This document shows positions 17,811-25,668 of a DNA stretch of 64,000 nt, piece after piece. Under the pieces are notes generated by a model, which was not told the origin of the DNA, made no database searches, and was given only the letters and a program-made list of their open reading frames with translations. Each line of letters begins with the position of its first letter. Within the stretch, counting starts at the first letter, position 1. This DNA is from Maribacter sp. MMG018 (GTDB lineage: Bacteria > Bacteroidota > Bacteroidia > Flavobacteriales > Flavobacteriaceae). The DNA lies in the NCBI RefSeq assembly GCF_018100785.1, contig NZ_JAGJEC010000002.1:248001-312000 (forward strand), in the 5' to 3' direction. A program made the translations under genes and the position numbers.

Positions 17811-19175
17811 ATGAGATTTATCTTCATTACAATGGTCGTTACAAGTTTGTTAGTTGGTTGTAACGGCCATTCTTCTAAAAAGAAAATGGCAACATCGGAA
17901 TCGAAGGCCGATACCTCGTACCTGTCCAATAACGAACAGTTGATGGATACGGTACAAAAACAGACCTTTGAGTACTTTTGGGAAGGGGCCGAACCGGTTT
18001 CGGGACTGGCACGCGAACGTATTCATTTAGACAATATTTATCCGGCCCATGATAAGGATATAATCACCATTGGCGGTTCCGGTTTCGGACTTATGGCCAT
18101 TCTGGTCGGGGTTGAACGTGGATTTATAACCCGGGAACAAGCTTTGGAGCGCTATGAAAAAGCGATTGGTTTTTTGGAAAAGGCAGACCGTTTTCACGGT
18201 GCCTGGCCCCATTGGTTGCTGCCTTCTGGAAAAGTGACGCCCTTTAGTGCCAAGGACGATGGGGGAGACCTGGTTGAAACGGCCTTTTTGGTTCAGGGCA
18301 TGCTCACCGTTAAGGAGTATTTTAAAGATGGAAACGAGCGAGAAAAAGCACTGGCCGACAAGATTCAGAAACTTTGGGAAGAGGTGGAATGGGACTGGTA
18401 TACCCAAGGGGGACAGAACGTCCTGTATTGGCATTGGTCGCCCAATCATGGCTGGGACATGAACTTTCCCGTCGGAGGCTATAACGAGGCCTTGATAATG
18501 TACATATTGGCAGCGGCATCTCCCACACATCCTATCAAGAAAGAGGTGTACGAGCAAGGTTGGGCAAGAAACGGGGCGATCAAAAAAGACACTGTTTTTT
18601 ATGGCCTGCCTACCATACTTGATCATTACGAGCACGACGCCTCGCCCGTGGGGCCCATGTTCTGGGCGCATTATTCGTACCTTGGCCTGGATCCCAACGG
18701 ACTTGTAGATCAATATGGGGATTATGAAAAACTAAATGTAAACCACGCCTTGATACAGTATAAATATGCAGTGGATAATCCCAATGGTTACAAAGGTTAT
18801 GGTGAAAATTGTTGGGGGTTGACCTCTAGCTATTCCATAGATGGCTATGCCGGACATAGGCCCGATAACGATTTAAGTGTTATTTCACCTACCGCAGCGC
18901 TTTCATCTATGCCGTATACGCCCAAGGAAAGTATGCAGTTCTTAAAGTATATGTATAAGGAACAAGATTCCTTGATCGGTAAATACGGACCTTACGATGC
19001 TTTTAGTCTAGAGAAAAAATGGTCTCTGCCCCGATATCTGGCCATAGACCAAGGCCCCATTCCCGTGATGATAGAGAATTACAGAACGGGTATGTTCTGG
19101 AAGCTCTTTATGAAAAACGAGGAAGTCAAAACCGGATTGCAAAAGTTAGGGTTCAATTCTCCTTATTTAAACTAG
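17811..19175 (+). CDS. GH144-like (glycoamylase-like domain) lipoprotein, copy A
   Basis: 454 aa from ATG 17811, giving a lipobox SLLVGC with Cys17; an upstream TTG at 17781 would add ten residues ahead of the signal and is unlikely. The body is the glycoamylase-like alpha/alpha barrel family (PF10091-type): GGSGFGLMAILVGVERGFI, HGAWPHW (about 129-135), DDGGDLVETAF (149-159), WDWYTQG, YWHWSPNHGW, MFWAHYSYLGLDPNGL, NCWGLTSSYS and a terminal IENYRTGMFWKLFM. Characterised relatives are GH144 beta-1,2-glucanases (endo type in Chitinophaga, sophorose-releasing exo type in Parabacteroides). Followed one base later by a paralogue. Substrate is inferred; other activities in this fold family are possible. 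Confidence 0.82.
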   Translation: MRFIFITMVVTSLLVGCNGHSSKKKMATSESKADTSYLSNNEQLMDTVQKQTFEYFWEGAEPVSGLARERIHLDNIYPAHDKDIITIGGSGFGLMAILVGVERGFITREQALERYEKAIGFLEKADRFHGAWPHWLLPSGKVTPFSAKDDGGDLVETAFLVQGMLTVKEYFKDGNEREKALADKIQKLWEEVEWDWYTQGGQNVLYWHWSPNHGWDMNFPVGGYNEALIMYILAAASPTHPIKKEVYEQGWARNGAIKKDTVFYGLPTILDHYEHDASPVGPMFWAHYSYLGLDPNGLVDQYGDYEKLNVNHALIQYKYAVDNPNGYKGYGENCWGLTSSYSIDGYAGHRPDNDLSVISPTAALSSMPYTPKESMQFLKYMYKEQDSLIGKYGPYDAFSLEKKWSLPRYLAIDQGPIPVMIENYRTGMFWKLFMKNEEVKTGLQKLGFNSPYLN

Positions 19176-19176
19176 A

Positions 19177-20556
19177 ATGGTAAAGACCAAGATTTATATA
19201 TTTTTAATGGGCGCACTATTGTGGTCGTGTTCGGGAGGCGATGATTATACCTATGTTCCTTCGGAATTACCGGGAGAATCGGAGGAGACCGTTGATGATG
19301 AACCGGAAATTACCGATGAGGAATTGTTAGACCTCACGCAAGAAACTACCTTCAAGTACTTTTGGGACTATGCGGAGGCCAATTCTGGAGGTGCCAGGGA
19401 ACGCTACCACCCTGATGACACTTCAAATAGTGCCAACGTAGTAACTACAGGAGGCACTGGATTCGGATTAATGGCCCTTCTCGTAGGTATCGAAAGAGGA
19501 TTTATTTCTAGGGATGAAGGTGTAGGGCGATTGGAAAAAATACTGACTTTTTTAGAATCGGCCGATCGTTTTCACGGGGCATGGCCCCATTGGATCGATG
19601 GCGCATCTGGTGACGTAATTCCTTTTAGTACAGAGGATGATGGGGGCGACTTGGTAGAAACTGCTTTTCTGGCCCAAGGGCTCATTTGCGTAAAGGAATA
19701 TTTTAAAGAAGGTTCGGATACCGAAAAAGCTTTGGCCGAAAAGGCCGATACCCTTTGGAAAGGGGTCGAGTGGGATTGGTATACCCAAGGTGACAATGCG
19801 CTTTACTGGCATTGGAGTCCGAACTATGGTTTTAACATAAACCTGAAGCTCTCGGGTTATAACGAGGTGTTGATCGCTTATATAATGGCGGCCGCTTCCC
19901 CCGATTACGGGATAGATAAAGATGTATACACCGCCGGGTGGGCAGGTAATGGGGGTATTTTGTCTTCCAATACGGCCTATGGCTACCCGCTTTTGGTTAA
20001 ACATAATGGAGCCGAAAACTACGGGGGACCCTTGTTCTGGGCACATTATTCGTACTTGGGACTTGATCCGAACGGACTTTCGGATGAGTACGTAAATTAC
20101 TGGGATGTCAATGTAAACCATTCCAAGATCAATTATGGGTATTGTGTGGAGAATCCGAAGAACTTTGAAAGTTATGGAGAGGATTGTTGGGGCTTAACGG
20201 CCAGCTATTCCAGAAATTCGGATGGTAGTATGGGTTATGCCGCCCATCATCCGGAAAACGATCTTGGGGTTATATCCCCAACGGCGGCCATTAGTTCAAT
20301 GCCCTACACCCCAGAGGAATCTTTGGCCGCTTTGCGATATTTTTATAAAAACGAAGATAAACTGTTGGGGCCTGCCGGATTTTACGATGCCTTTAGTCCG
20401 GAGTATGACTTTTGGGTAGCCGAAGCTTATTTGGCCATCGACCAAGGTCCGCAGATTATAATGATTGAAAATTATAGGACAGGGTTGCTATGGAATTTGT
20501 TCATGCAAAACGAGGATGTACAAGTAGGCCTAAATTTACTTAATTTTAGCTATTGA
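19177..20556 (+). CDS. GH144-like (glycoamylase-like domain) lipoprotein, copy B
   Basis: 459 aa; lipobox LLWSC with Cys18, followed by an acidic linker (about 19-50) that copy A lacks. Same motif series as copy A: GGTGFGLMALLVGIERGFI, RFHGAWPHW, EDDGGDLVETAFLAQG, WDWYTQG, YWHWSPNYG, LFWAHYSYLGLDPNGL, DCWGLTASYS, IENYRTGLLWNLFM. The two genes are one base apart and clearly arose by tandem duplication, but they differ in the loop between DRFHGAWPHW and the DDGGDLVE motif and at many other positions, which suggests different cleavage modes or chain-length preference. Probably acts at the outer surface or in the periplasm on the same beta-glucan. Two bases separate its stop from the esterase start. 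Confidence 0.82.
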   Translation: MVKTKIYIFLMGALLWSCSGGDDYTYVPSELPGESEETVDDEPEITDEELLDLTQETTFKYFWDYAEANSGGARERYHPDDTSNSANVVTTGGTGFGLMALLVGIERGFISRDEGVGRLEKILTFLESADRFHGAWPHWIDGASGDVIPFSTEDDGGDLVETAFLAQGLICVKEYFKEGSDTEKALAEKADTLWKGVEWDWYTQGDNALYWHWSPNYGFNINLKLSGYNEVLIAYIMAAASPDYGIDKDVYTAGWAGNGGILSSNTAYGYPLLVKHNGAENYGGPLFWAHYSYLGLDPNGLSDEYVNYWDVNVNHSKINYGYCVENPKNFESYGEDCWGLTASYSRNSDGSMGYAAHHPENDLGVISPTAAISSMPYTPEESLAALRYFYKNEDKLLGPAGFYDAFSPEYDFWVAEAYLAIDQGPQIIMIENYRTGLLWNLFMQNEDVQVGLNLLNFSY

Positions 20557-20558
20557 TT

Positions 20559-21350
20559 ATGGTACGTAAATATATTTTTTCTTGTCTTTTATTTTTAGGG
20601 GCGCTGCTGATGGGCCAAGCTCAGGACACTTCCTTGTTTAAAAAGGAAAAATGGATCAAAAACGGGGACACACTATTATATAGGGTATTATATCCCGAAA
20701 ATTTTGACAAAAACGTGTCTTACCCTTTGGTGTTCTTTTTGCATGGGGCAGGTGAAAGGGGCAATGACAACGAAAAGCAACTGACCCACGGTAGTACCTT
20801 GTTTACCGATGGGGAAAACCGGACAGATTATCCGGCCATTGTGGTGATGCCACAATGCCCCCAAGACGATTACTGGGCCCAGGTAAACGTAGATCGAAGC
20901 AATTATCCCATTCAACTGGATTTTCAATTCGAAAAAGGACCGACCAAGGCCATGGGGCTGGTCATGTCCTTATTGGAAGAGTTCCAACAAAAAAAATACG
21001 TCAACAACCATCAGGTTTATGTAATGGGCCTGTCCATGGGAGGCATGGGAACCTATGAACTGTTGGCTAGAAAACCCCATACCTTCGCGGCTGCCATTCC
21101 CATTTGTGGGGCCGGAGACCCAAAACAGGTAAATAAGTACGCCTTAAATACCCCTATATGGGCCTTTCATGGTGCCCATGATAATGTGGTCGATCCATTG
21201 CACTCTTTTGAAATGGTCACGGCATTGTTAAAAGAAGGCGCCTTTCCTAGGTTCACGCTTTATGATCATGCGAACCATAACAGTTGGGATCCCGCTTTTG
21301 CGGAACCGGATTTGCTATCATGGCTCTTTTCACATCAACTTAAAAAATAA
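20559..21350 (+). CDS. Secreted alpha/beta-hydrolase esterase of the PUL
   Basis: 263 aa from ATG 20559 with a signal peptide ending near LLMGQAQ; a TTG at 20553 overlaps the previous stop and is less likely. Alpha/beta-hydrolase fold: oxyanion segment VFFLHGAGERG, nucleophile elbow GLSMGG (Ser159), then HGAHDNVVDP carrying the acid and NHNSWD carrying the base histidine. Closest in layout to the phospholipase/carboxylesterase and feruloyl-esterase-like (CE1-type) secreted hydrolases that are frequent in PULs. Likely removes an ester substituent (acetyl, succinyl or other) so that the glycosidases can act. The actual acyl group is not visible from sequence. Confidence 0.8.
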   Translation: MVRKYIFSCLLFLGALLMGQAQDTSLFKKEKWIKNGDTLLYRVLYPENFDKNVSYPLVFFLHGAGERGNDNEKQLTHGSTLFTDGENRTDYPAIVVMPQCPQDDYWAQVNVDRSNYPIQLDFQFEKGPTKAMGLVMSLLEEFQQKKYVNNHQVYVMGLSMGGMGTYELLARKPHTFAAAIPICGAGDPKQVNKYALNTPIWAFHGAHDNVVDPLHSFEMVTALLKEGAFPRFTLYDHANHNSWDPAFAEPDLLSWLFSHQLKK

Positions 21351-21449
21351 AAAAACAACAATTTAGACGGGATGTAAATACTTAAAGGGAAACCTTTGAT
21401 AATGGGTGTACCTATCTTGTTTTTAAATACTTATAATAGAATTAATCAT

Positions 21450-23732
21450 ATGAAAAACAGAATATCGATACCTTGTTTGGCCGTAATACTTTTATGTTTG
21501 GTCACAACAAGATCAATGGCGCAACAGAGGGTTCCCTTTGTAGAAGACCTCTTGCAGAAAATGACTTTGGAGGAAAAAATAGGTCAATTGAATTTGCCGG
21601 GCGCCGGGGACGTGGTTACCGGACAGGCCCAAAACTCCGATATAGCCAAGAAGATAGAAGAAGGCAAGGTAGGGGGGCTATTGAACCTGACTTCAGTGGA
21701 GAAAATTAGGGAGGTCCAAAAAATAGCGGTCGAAAAAAGCCGTTTAAAAATTCCCTTGTTGTTTGGTCTGGATGTTATCCATGGCTACAAAACAACTTTT
21801 CCCATTCCTTTGGGACTCTCCACTTCTTGGGATATGCCCCTCATAGAAAAAACGGCCCGCATAGCGGCACAAGAGGCCAGTGCAGATGGTATCAACTGGA
21901 CTTTTTCGCCCATGGTGGATATTTCCAGAGATCCGCGTTGGGGAAGGGTATCCGAAGGAAACGGTGAAGACCCCTATCTGGGGAGTGAAATCGCAAAGGC
22001 CATGGTACGTGGATACCAGGGCGATGACCTTACCAAGAACAACACCATTATGGCCTGTGTGAAGCATTTTGCCCTTTATGGGGCTTCCGAGGCCGGGCGT
22101 GACTATAATACCGTAGATATGAGCCGCATACGTATGTATAATGAGTACCTACCACCTTACAAGGCTGCTATTGATGCCGGTGTGACAACCGTAATGGCTT
22201 CCTTCAACGAAATTGACGGAATTCCCGCTACGGGAAACAAATGGTTACTGACCGATTTGCTGAGAAAGCAATGGGGTTTCGAAGGCTTTGTGGTCACCGA
22301 CTATACGGGCATCAATGAAATGGTGGCACACGGTATGGGCGATTTGCAGACCAGCTCGGCCTTGGCCCTAAATGCGGGGGTAGATATGGATATGGTCGGG
22401 GAAGGCCTTTTGAACACCCTTCCCAAATCACTGGAAGAAGGTAAGGTAACGATGGAACAGATCGATAATGCCGTTCGAAGGATCTTAAAGGCCAAATATG
22501 ATCTAGGGCTCTTTGATGATCCTTATAAATATTGTGAGGTAAAAAGAGCGGCAAAAGAAGTTTACACGAAAGAAAACAGGGATTTTGCTAGGGAGGTCGC
22601 TACGCAATCCATGGTATTGCTAAAGAACGAAAACCAATTGCTGCCCTTAAAAAGAACCGGTACCATTGCCCTTGTAGGACCTTTGGCCAATACCAGCGAG
22701 AACATGGCCGGTACATGGAGTGTATCTACCGATCAGAGTAAATCTATCGCTTTGTTGGAGGGAATAAAGGAAGTGGCCGGGAAAAAAGTGAACATTACCT
22801 ATGCCAAGGGAAGTAACCTGACCTACGATCCCGAACTGGAAGCAAAGGCGACGATGTTCGGAAAAAGTCTTAACAGGGATCAAAGGTCCGATGCCGAGTT
22901 GCTAAAAGAGGCCTTGGAGGTAGCGGAGAATGCCGATGTAATCGTGGCGGCACTTGGCGAAGCGGCAGAATTTAGTGGGGAGAGCAGCAGTCGAACGAAT
23001 ATTGAAATACCACAAGTGCAAAAAGACTTGCTGAACGCCCTGTTAAAAACAGGAAAACCAGTGGTCTTGGTGCTGTTTACCGGTAGACCCTTGGTTTTGA
23101 AGGAAGAAAGTAAAACGGTTCCAGCGATACTTAATGTGTGGTTTCCGGGAAGCGAGGCCGGTCTGGCCATTTCTGATGTACTTTTTGGGGATGTGAACCC
23201 ATCGGGGAAATTGACCGCGACATTTCCCCAAAACGTAGGGCAGGTACCCATTTTCTACAACCATAAGAATACGGGACGTCCGTTAAAGAACAAAGAAGGG
23301 AAATTTGAAAAGTTCACTTCCAATTATATCGATGAACGAAACGAGCCGGTATATCCTTTCGGTTACGGACTTAGCTATACAACGTTCAAATATGAAAACC
23401 TGCAACTAAGTTCCGGTACCATACACGAAAACGATACGTTGACGGTAAGTGTCGACGTAACCAACACAGGCGATTACGATGGCAAGGAAGTGGTACAGTT
23501 GTACGTTCGCGACCTTGTGGGCTCGGTTACCAGACCGGTAAGGGAGTTGAAAGGCTTTCAAAAAGTGGCCTTGAAAAAGGGAGAAACCAAGACGGTAAGT
23601 TTCAACCTGACCGTTGAGGACCTCAAGTTTTACAATTATGATCTCGACTTTGTCGCTGAACCCGGGGAGTTCGAGGTCTTTGTAGGGGGAGATTCCAACA
23701 CGGAACTAAAGGAAACCTTTATCCTTCAATAG
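21450..23732 (+). CDS. GH3 beta-glucosidase (BglX-like)
   Basis: 760 aa from ATG 21450, giving a signal peptide ending near RSMAQ; the in-frame TTG at 21396 would add a non-signal leader. Family GH3 features in order: MTLEEKIGQL, the N-terminal barrel with GLDVIHG, SPMVDISRDPRWGR.SEG, CVKHFALYG, the nucleophile motif FVVTDYTG (Asp about 284), the C-terminal domain with MVLLKNE and LGEAAEFSGESSSR, the tail VYPFGYGLSYTTF, and a fibronectin-III-like end. BglX-type enzymes remove glucose from beta-gluco-oligosaccharides in the periplasm. A Bacteroides GH3 of this kind (BT_3567) is a known beta-1,2-glucosidase, so in this PUL it likely finishes breakdown of sophoro-oligosaccharides. Linkage specificity is inference. 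Confidence 0.93.
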   Translation: MKNRISIPCLAVILLCLVTTRSMAQQRVPFVEDLLQKMTLEEKIGQLNLPGAGDVVTGQAQNSDIAKKIEEGKVGGLLNLTSVEKIREVQKIAVEKSRLKIPLLFGLDVIHGYKTTFPIPLGLSTSWDMPLIEKTARIAAQEASADGINWTFSPMVDISRDPRWGRVSEGNGEDPYLGSEIAKAMVRGYQGDDLTKNNTIMACVKHFALYGASEAGRDYNTVDMSRIRMYNEYLPPYKAAIDAGVTTVMASFNEIDGIPATGNKWLLTDLLRKQWGFEGFVVTDYTGINEMVAHGMGDLQTSSALALNAGVDMDMVGEGLLNTLPKSLEEGKVTMEQIDNAVRRILKAKYDLGLFDDPYKYCEVKRAAKEVYTKENRDFAREVATQSMVLLKNENQLLPLKRTGTIALVGPLANTSENMAGTWSVSTDQSKSIALLEGIKEVAGKKVNITYAKGSNLTYDPELEAKATMFGKSLNRDQRSDAELLKEALEVAENADVIVAALGEAAEFSGESSSRTNIEIPQVQKDLLNALLKTGKPVVLVLFTGRPLVLKEESKTVPAILNVWFPGSEAGLAISDVLFGDVNPSGKLTATFPQNVGQVPIFYNHKNTGRPLKNKEGKFEKFTSNYIDERNEPVYPFGYGLSYTTFKYENLQLSSGTIHENDTLTVSVDVTNTGDYDGKEVVQLYVRDLVGSVTRPVRELKGFQKVALKKGETKTVSFNLTVEDLKFYNYDLDFVAEPGEFEVFVGGDSNTELKETFILQ

Positions 23733-23765
23733 AAGATAAAATTAACGTATCAATTAAGAAATGGC

Positions 23766-25397
23766 ATGACATACAGAGGAGTACTGGTATTGATTTTTGC
23801 AACTAGTATGTTATTTTCCTGTAATACGGAAAAAGCTTCTGGGACAGTTGAAAAGAAAAGGCCCAATATTATCTTTATAATGTCCGACGACCATGCTTCG
23901 CAGGCGATTAGTGCCTACGGGCACCCCATTGGTCAATTGGCACCTACGCCCAATATAGATCGGTTGGCGACCAATGGGGCCTTGTTTCGCCATAATTTCG
24001 TTACCAATTCTATTTGTGGCCCCAGCAGAGCTGTAATTCTAACGGGAAAACATAGCCATATCAACGGATTTAGGCAAAATGGGGATCATTTTGACGGTAA
24101 TCAACCTACCTTGCCCAAACTATTGAGAAAAGCGGGCTATCAAACCGCTATTGTTGGCAAGTGGCATTTACACGGATATCCCCAAGGTTTTGATCAATGG
24201 AAAATTATTGTCGATCAGGGCAATTATTACAACCCCGACTTTATCGAGAATGGCGATACCATCCGCATCGAAGGGTACGCTACGGATATCATTACCCATG
24301 ATGCCCTAGATTGGTTGCAGCACAAAAGAAACGACTCTGTGCCCTTCTTTTTAATGGTACACCACAAGGCCCCGCACCGCAACTGGATGCCAGCCTTGCG
24401 CCATGTCAAAAAGTACGACTCCGTGCAGTTTCCCTTGCCCGGGTCCTATTTCCCGACCTTTAAGAACCAACGGGCGGCGGAAGAACAATTGCAGACCATT
24501 TATGATGATATGTACGAAGGGCATGATCTTAAGATGACCAAGGAATATGGCAGTACCGAATTGGCCCATAACCCTTGGACCACCGATTTTGAGAGAATGA
24601 CCCCCGAACAGCGCAAGCAATGGGATGCCGCTTATTTGCCAAAGAACAACGCTTTTCATAAGGCCAACTTGTCGGGCAAAGAACTGGCCGAATGGAAAGG
24701 GCAACGCTATTTGCATGATTACATGGCCACCATTGCGGCGGTAGACGAAGGTGTAGGCAGTATTTTGGATTATTTGGAAGAAAGTGGTCTGGATGAAAAT
24801 ACCTTGGTGGTCTATACTTCCGATCAAGGATTTTACTTGGGAGAAAAAGGGTGGTTCGACAAACGTTTTATGTACGAAGAATCCTTTAGTTCCCCATTGT
24901 TGATGCAGTTGCCCGGAACCATAGCGCCCGGGACGGAGATTAATGCCATGGTGCAGAATCTGGATTTTGCCCAAACCTTCCTCGATTTTGCCGGTTTAAA
25001 CGGTTTAGGGAAAAACATGCAGGGAGAATCCTTTAAGGGACTGTTGGATGGTAGTATGGACGAAGCTGATTTTAGGGATGTTGTTTATTATCACTATTAC
25101 GATTACCCGGCCTTTCACATGGTCAAAAAACATTACGGTATTCGCACAAAGCGCTATAAACTGATGCATTTTTATGATGACATAGATACTTGGGAACTCT
25201 ACGACCTGAAAAGGGATCCGCAAGAGCTTCACAATGTGTATTCGGATAGTGGATATAGGGACATTGTGGCGAACCTGCACCAAAAGCTGGATTCTGTACA
25301 AAAGGTTTACAAAATAACGAAAAAGGAGTATGAAAAGGCTTCCCAAGAAGACGTCCATAAAGCCTATAAACAATTTAAACGGTTAAGGGGGAAATAG
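23766..25397 (+). CDS. S1-family sulfatase lipoprotein
   Basis: 543 aa; lipobox MLFSC with Cys19. Metal-binding start NIIFIMSDDHAS (Asp41, Asp42), then the activation motif CGPSR with Cys84, which an anaerobic or FGE-type maturase converts to formylglycine, and TGKHSHINGFR and GKWHLHG. The middle contains YTSDQGFYLGEKGWFDKRFMYEES and the C-terminus RTKRYKLMHFYDD.DTWELYDL..DP, both typical of the S1 sulfatases found in marine PULs. It removes a sulfate ester, probably from a polysaccharide. Last gene of the PUL, 33 bases after the GH3 gene. Its presence is unexpected for a plain beta-1,2-glucan and suggests a sulfated natural substrate or a recent addition. Confidence 0.92.
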   Translation: MTYRGVLVLIFATSMLFSCNTEKASGTVEKKRPNIIFIMSDDHASQAISAYGHPIGQLAPTPNIDRLATNGALFRHNFVTNSICGPSRAVILTGKHSHINGFRQNGDHFDGNQPTLPKLLRKAGYQTAIVGKWHLHGYPQGFDQWKIIVDQGNYYNPDFIENGDTIRIEGYATDIITHDALDWLQHKRNDSVPFFLMVHHKAPHRNWMPALRHVKKYDSVQFPLPGSYFPTFKNQRAAEEQLQTIYDDMYEGHDLKMTKEYGSTELAHNPWTTDFERMTPEQRKQWDAAYLPKNNAFHKANLSGKELAEWKGQRYLHDYMATIAAVDEGVGSILDYLEESGLDENTLVVYTSDQGFYLGEKGWFDKRFMYEESFSSPLLMQLPGTIAPGTEINAMVQNLDFAQTFLDFAGLNGLGKNMQGESFKGLLDGSMDEADFRDVVYYHYYDYPAFHMVKKHYGIRTKRYKLMHFYDDIDTWELYDLKRDPQELHNVYSDSGYRDIVANLHQKLDSVQKVYKITKKEYEKASQEDVHKAYKQFKRLRGK

Positions 25398-25412
25398 GCA
25401 AGAGCCTATTCG

Positions 25413-25556
25413 TTATTGTATTTCGGTGTTATCCCCTTTAATTATTTCGAAAGTTTTAATGACTTTATCGTCCTGCAGTATAAAAAGCTCGTATTTTCCT
25501 TCTTTGAGATGGTCTATGCTCAAATAAATTTTATTTTCTCCTGTTTTGTGTTTCAT
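25413..25556 (-). CDS. Small ORF or relic with a secreted-protein-like C-terminus
   Basis: A 47-codon frame from ATG 25556 to TAA 25413 encodes a product with the pattern KIYLSIDHLKEGKYELFILQ and then DDKVIKTFEIIKGD. The frame stays open upstream of the ATG to about 25620 (HSSSSFQGTFILLPYY), then meets a stop. The L..L..G.Y.L.I....V..TFEI pattern resembles the end of small secreted beta-sandwich proteins (DUF3244-like or T9SS C-terminal regions). Without a signal peptide it is either a decayed gene whose 5' part was lost or a short real gene. It lies in the 271-base gap between the converging sulfatase and sensor genes, in the place where small DUF3244-type genes are sometimes found next to hybrid sensors. 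Confidence 0.35.
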   Translation of the reverse strand: MKHKTGENKIYLSIDHLKEGKYELFILQDDKVIKTFEIIKGDNTEIQ

Positions 25557-25668
25557 GGTTTTGGGGTAGTAAGGTAGGAGGATAAAGGTACCTTGAAACG
25601 AAGAAGAGGAATGGTAAGTATGTTTTTAATTGTATAATATATGTTTCCCTAGGTAGAGAGAGTATATG

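Noticed and set aside
18027-18713. Minus-strand frame of 228 codons within a GH144-like gene
   Set aside because: Overlaps a well supported gene fully; composition is a shadow of it.
24351-24974. Minus-strand frame of 207 codons within the sulfatase gene
   Set aside because: Lies entirely inside the sulfatase, which has its catalytic motifs in the other frame.
25394-25409. Short ATAGGC/GCCTAT hairpin at the end of the sulfatase gene as a terminator
   Set aside because: Only 6 base pairs, overlaps the stop codon and has no T-run; too weak to list as a feature.
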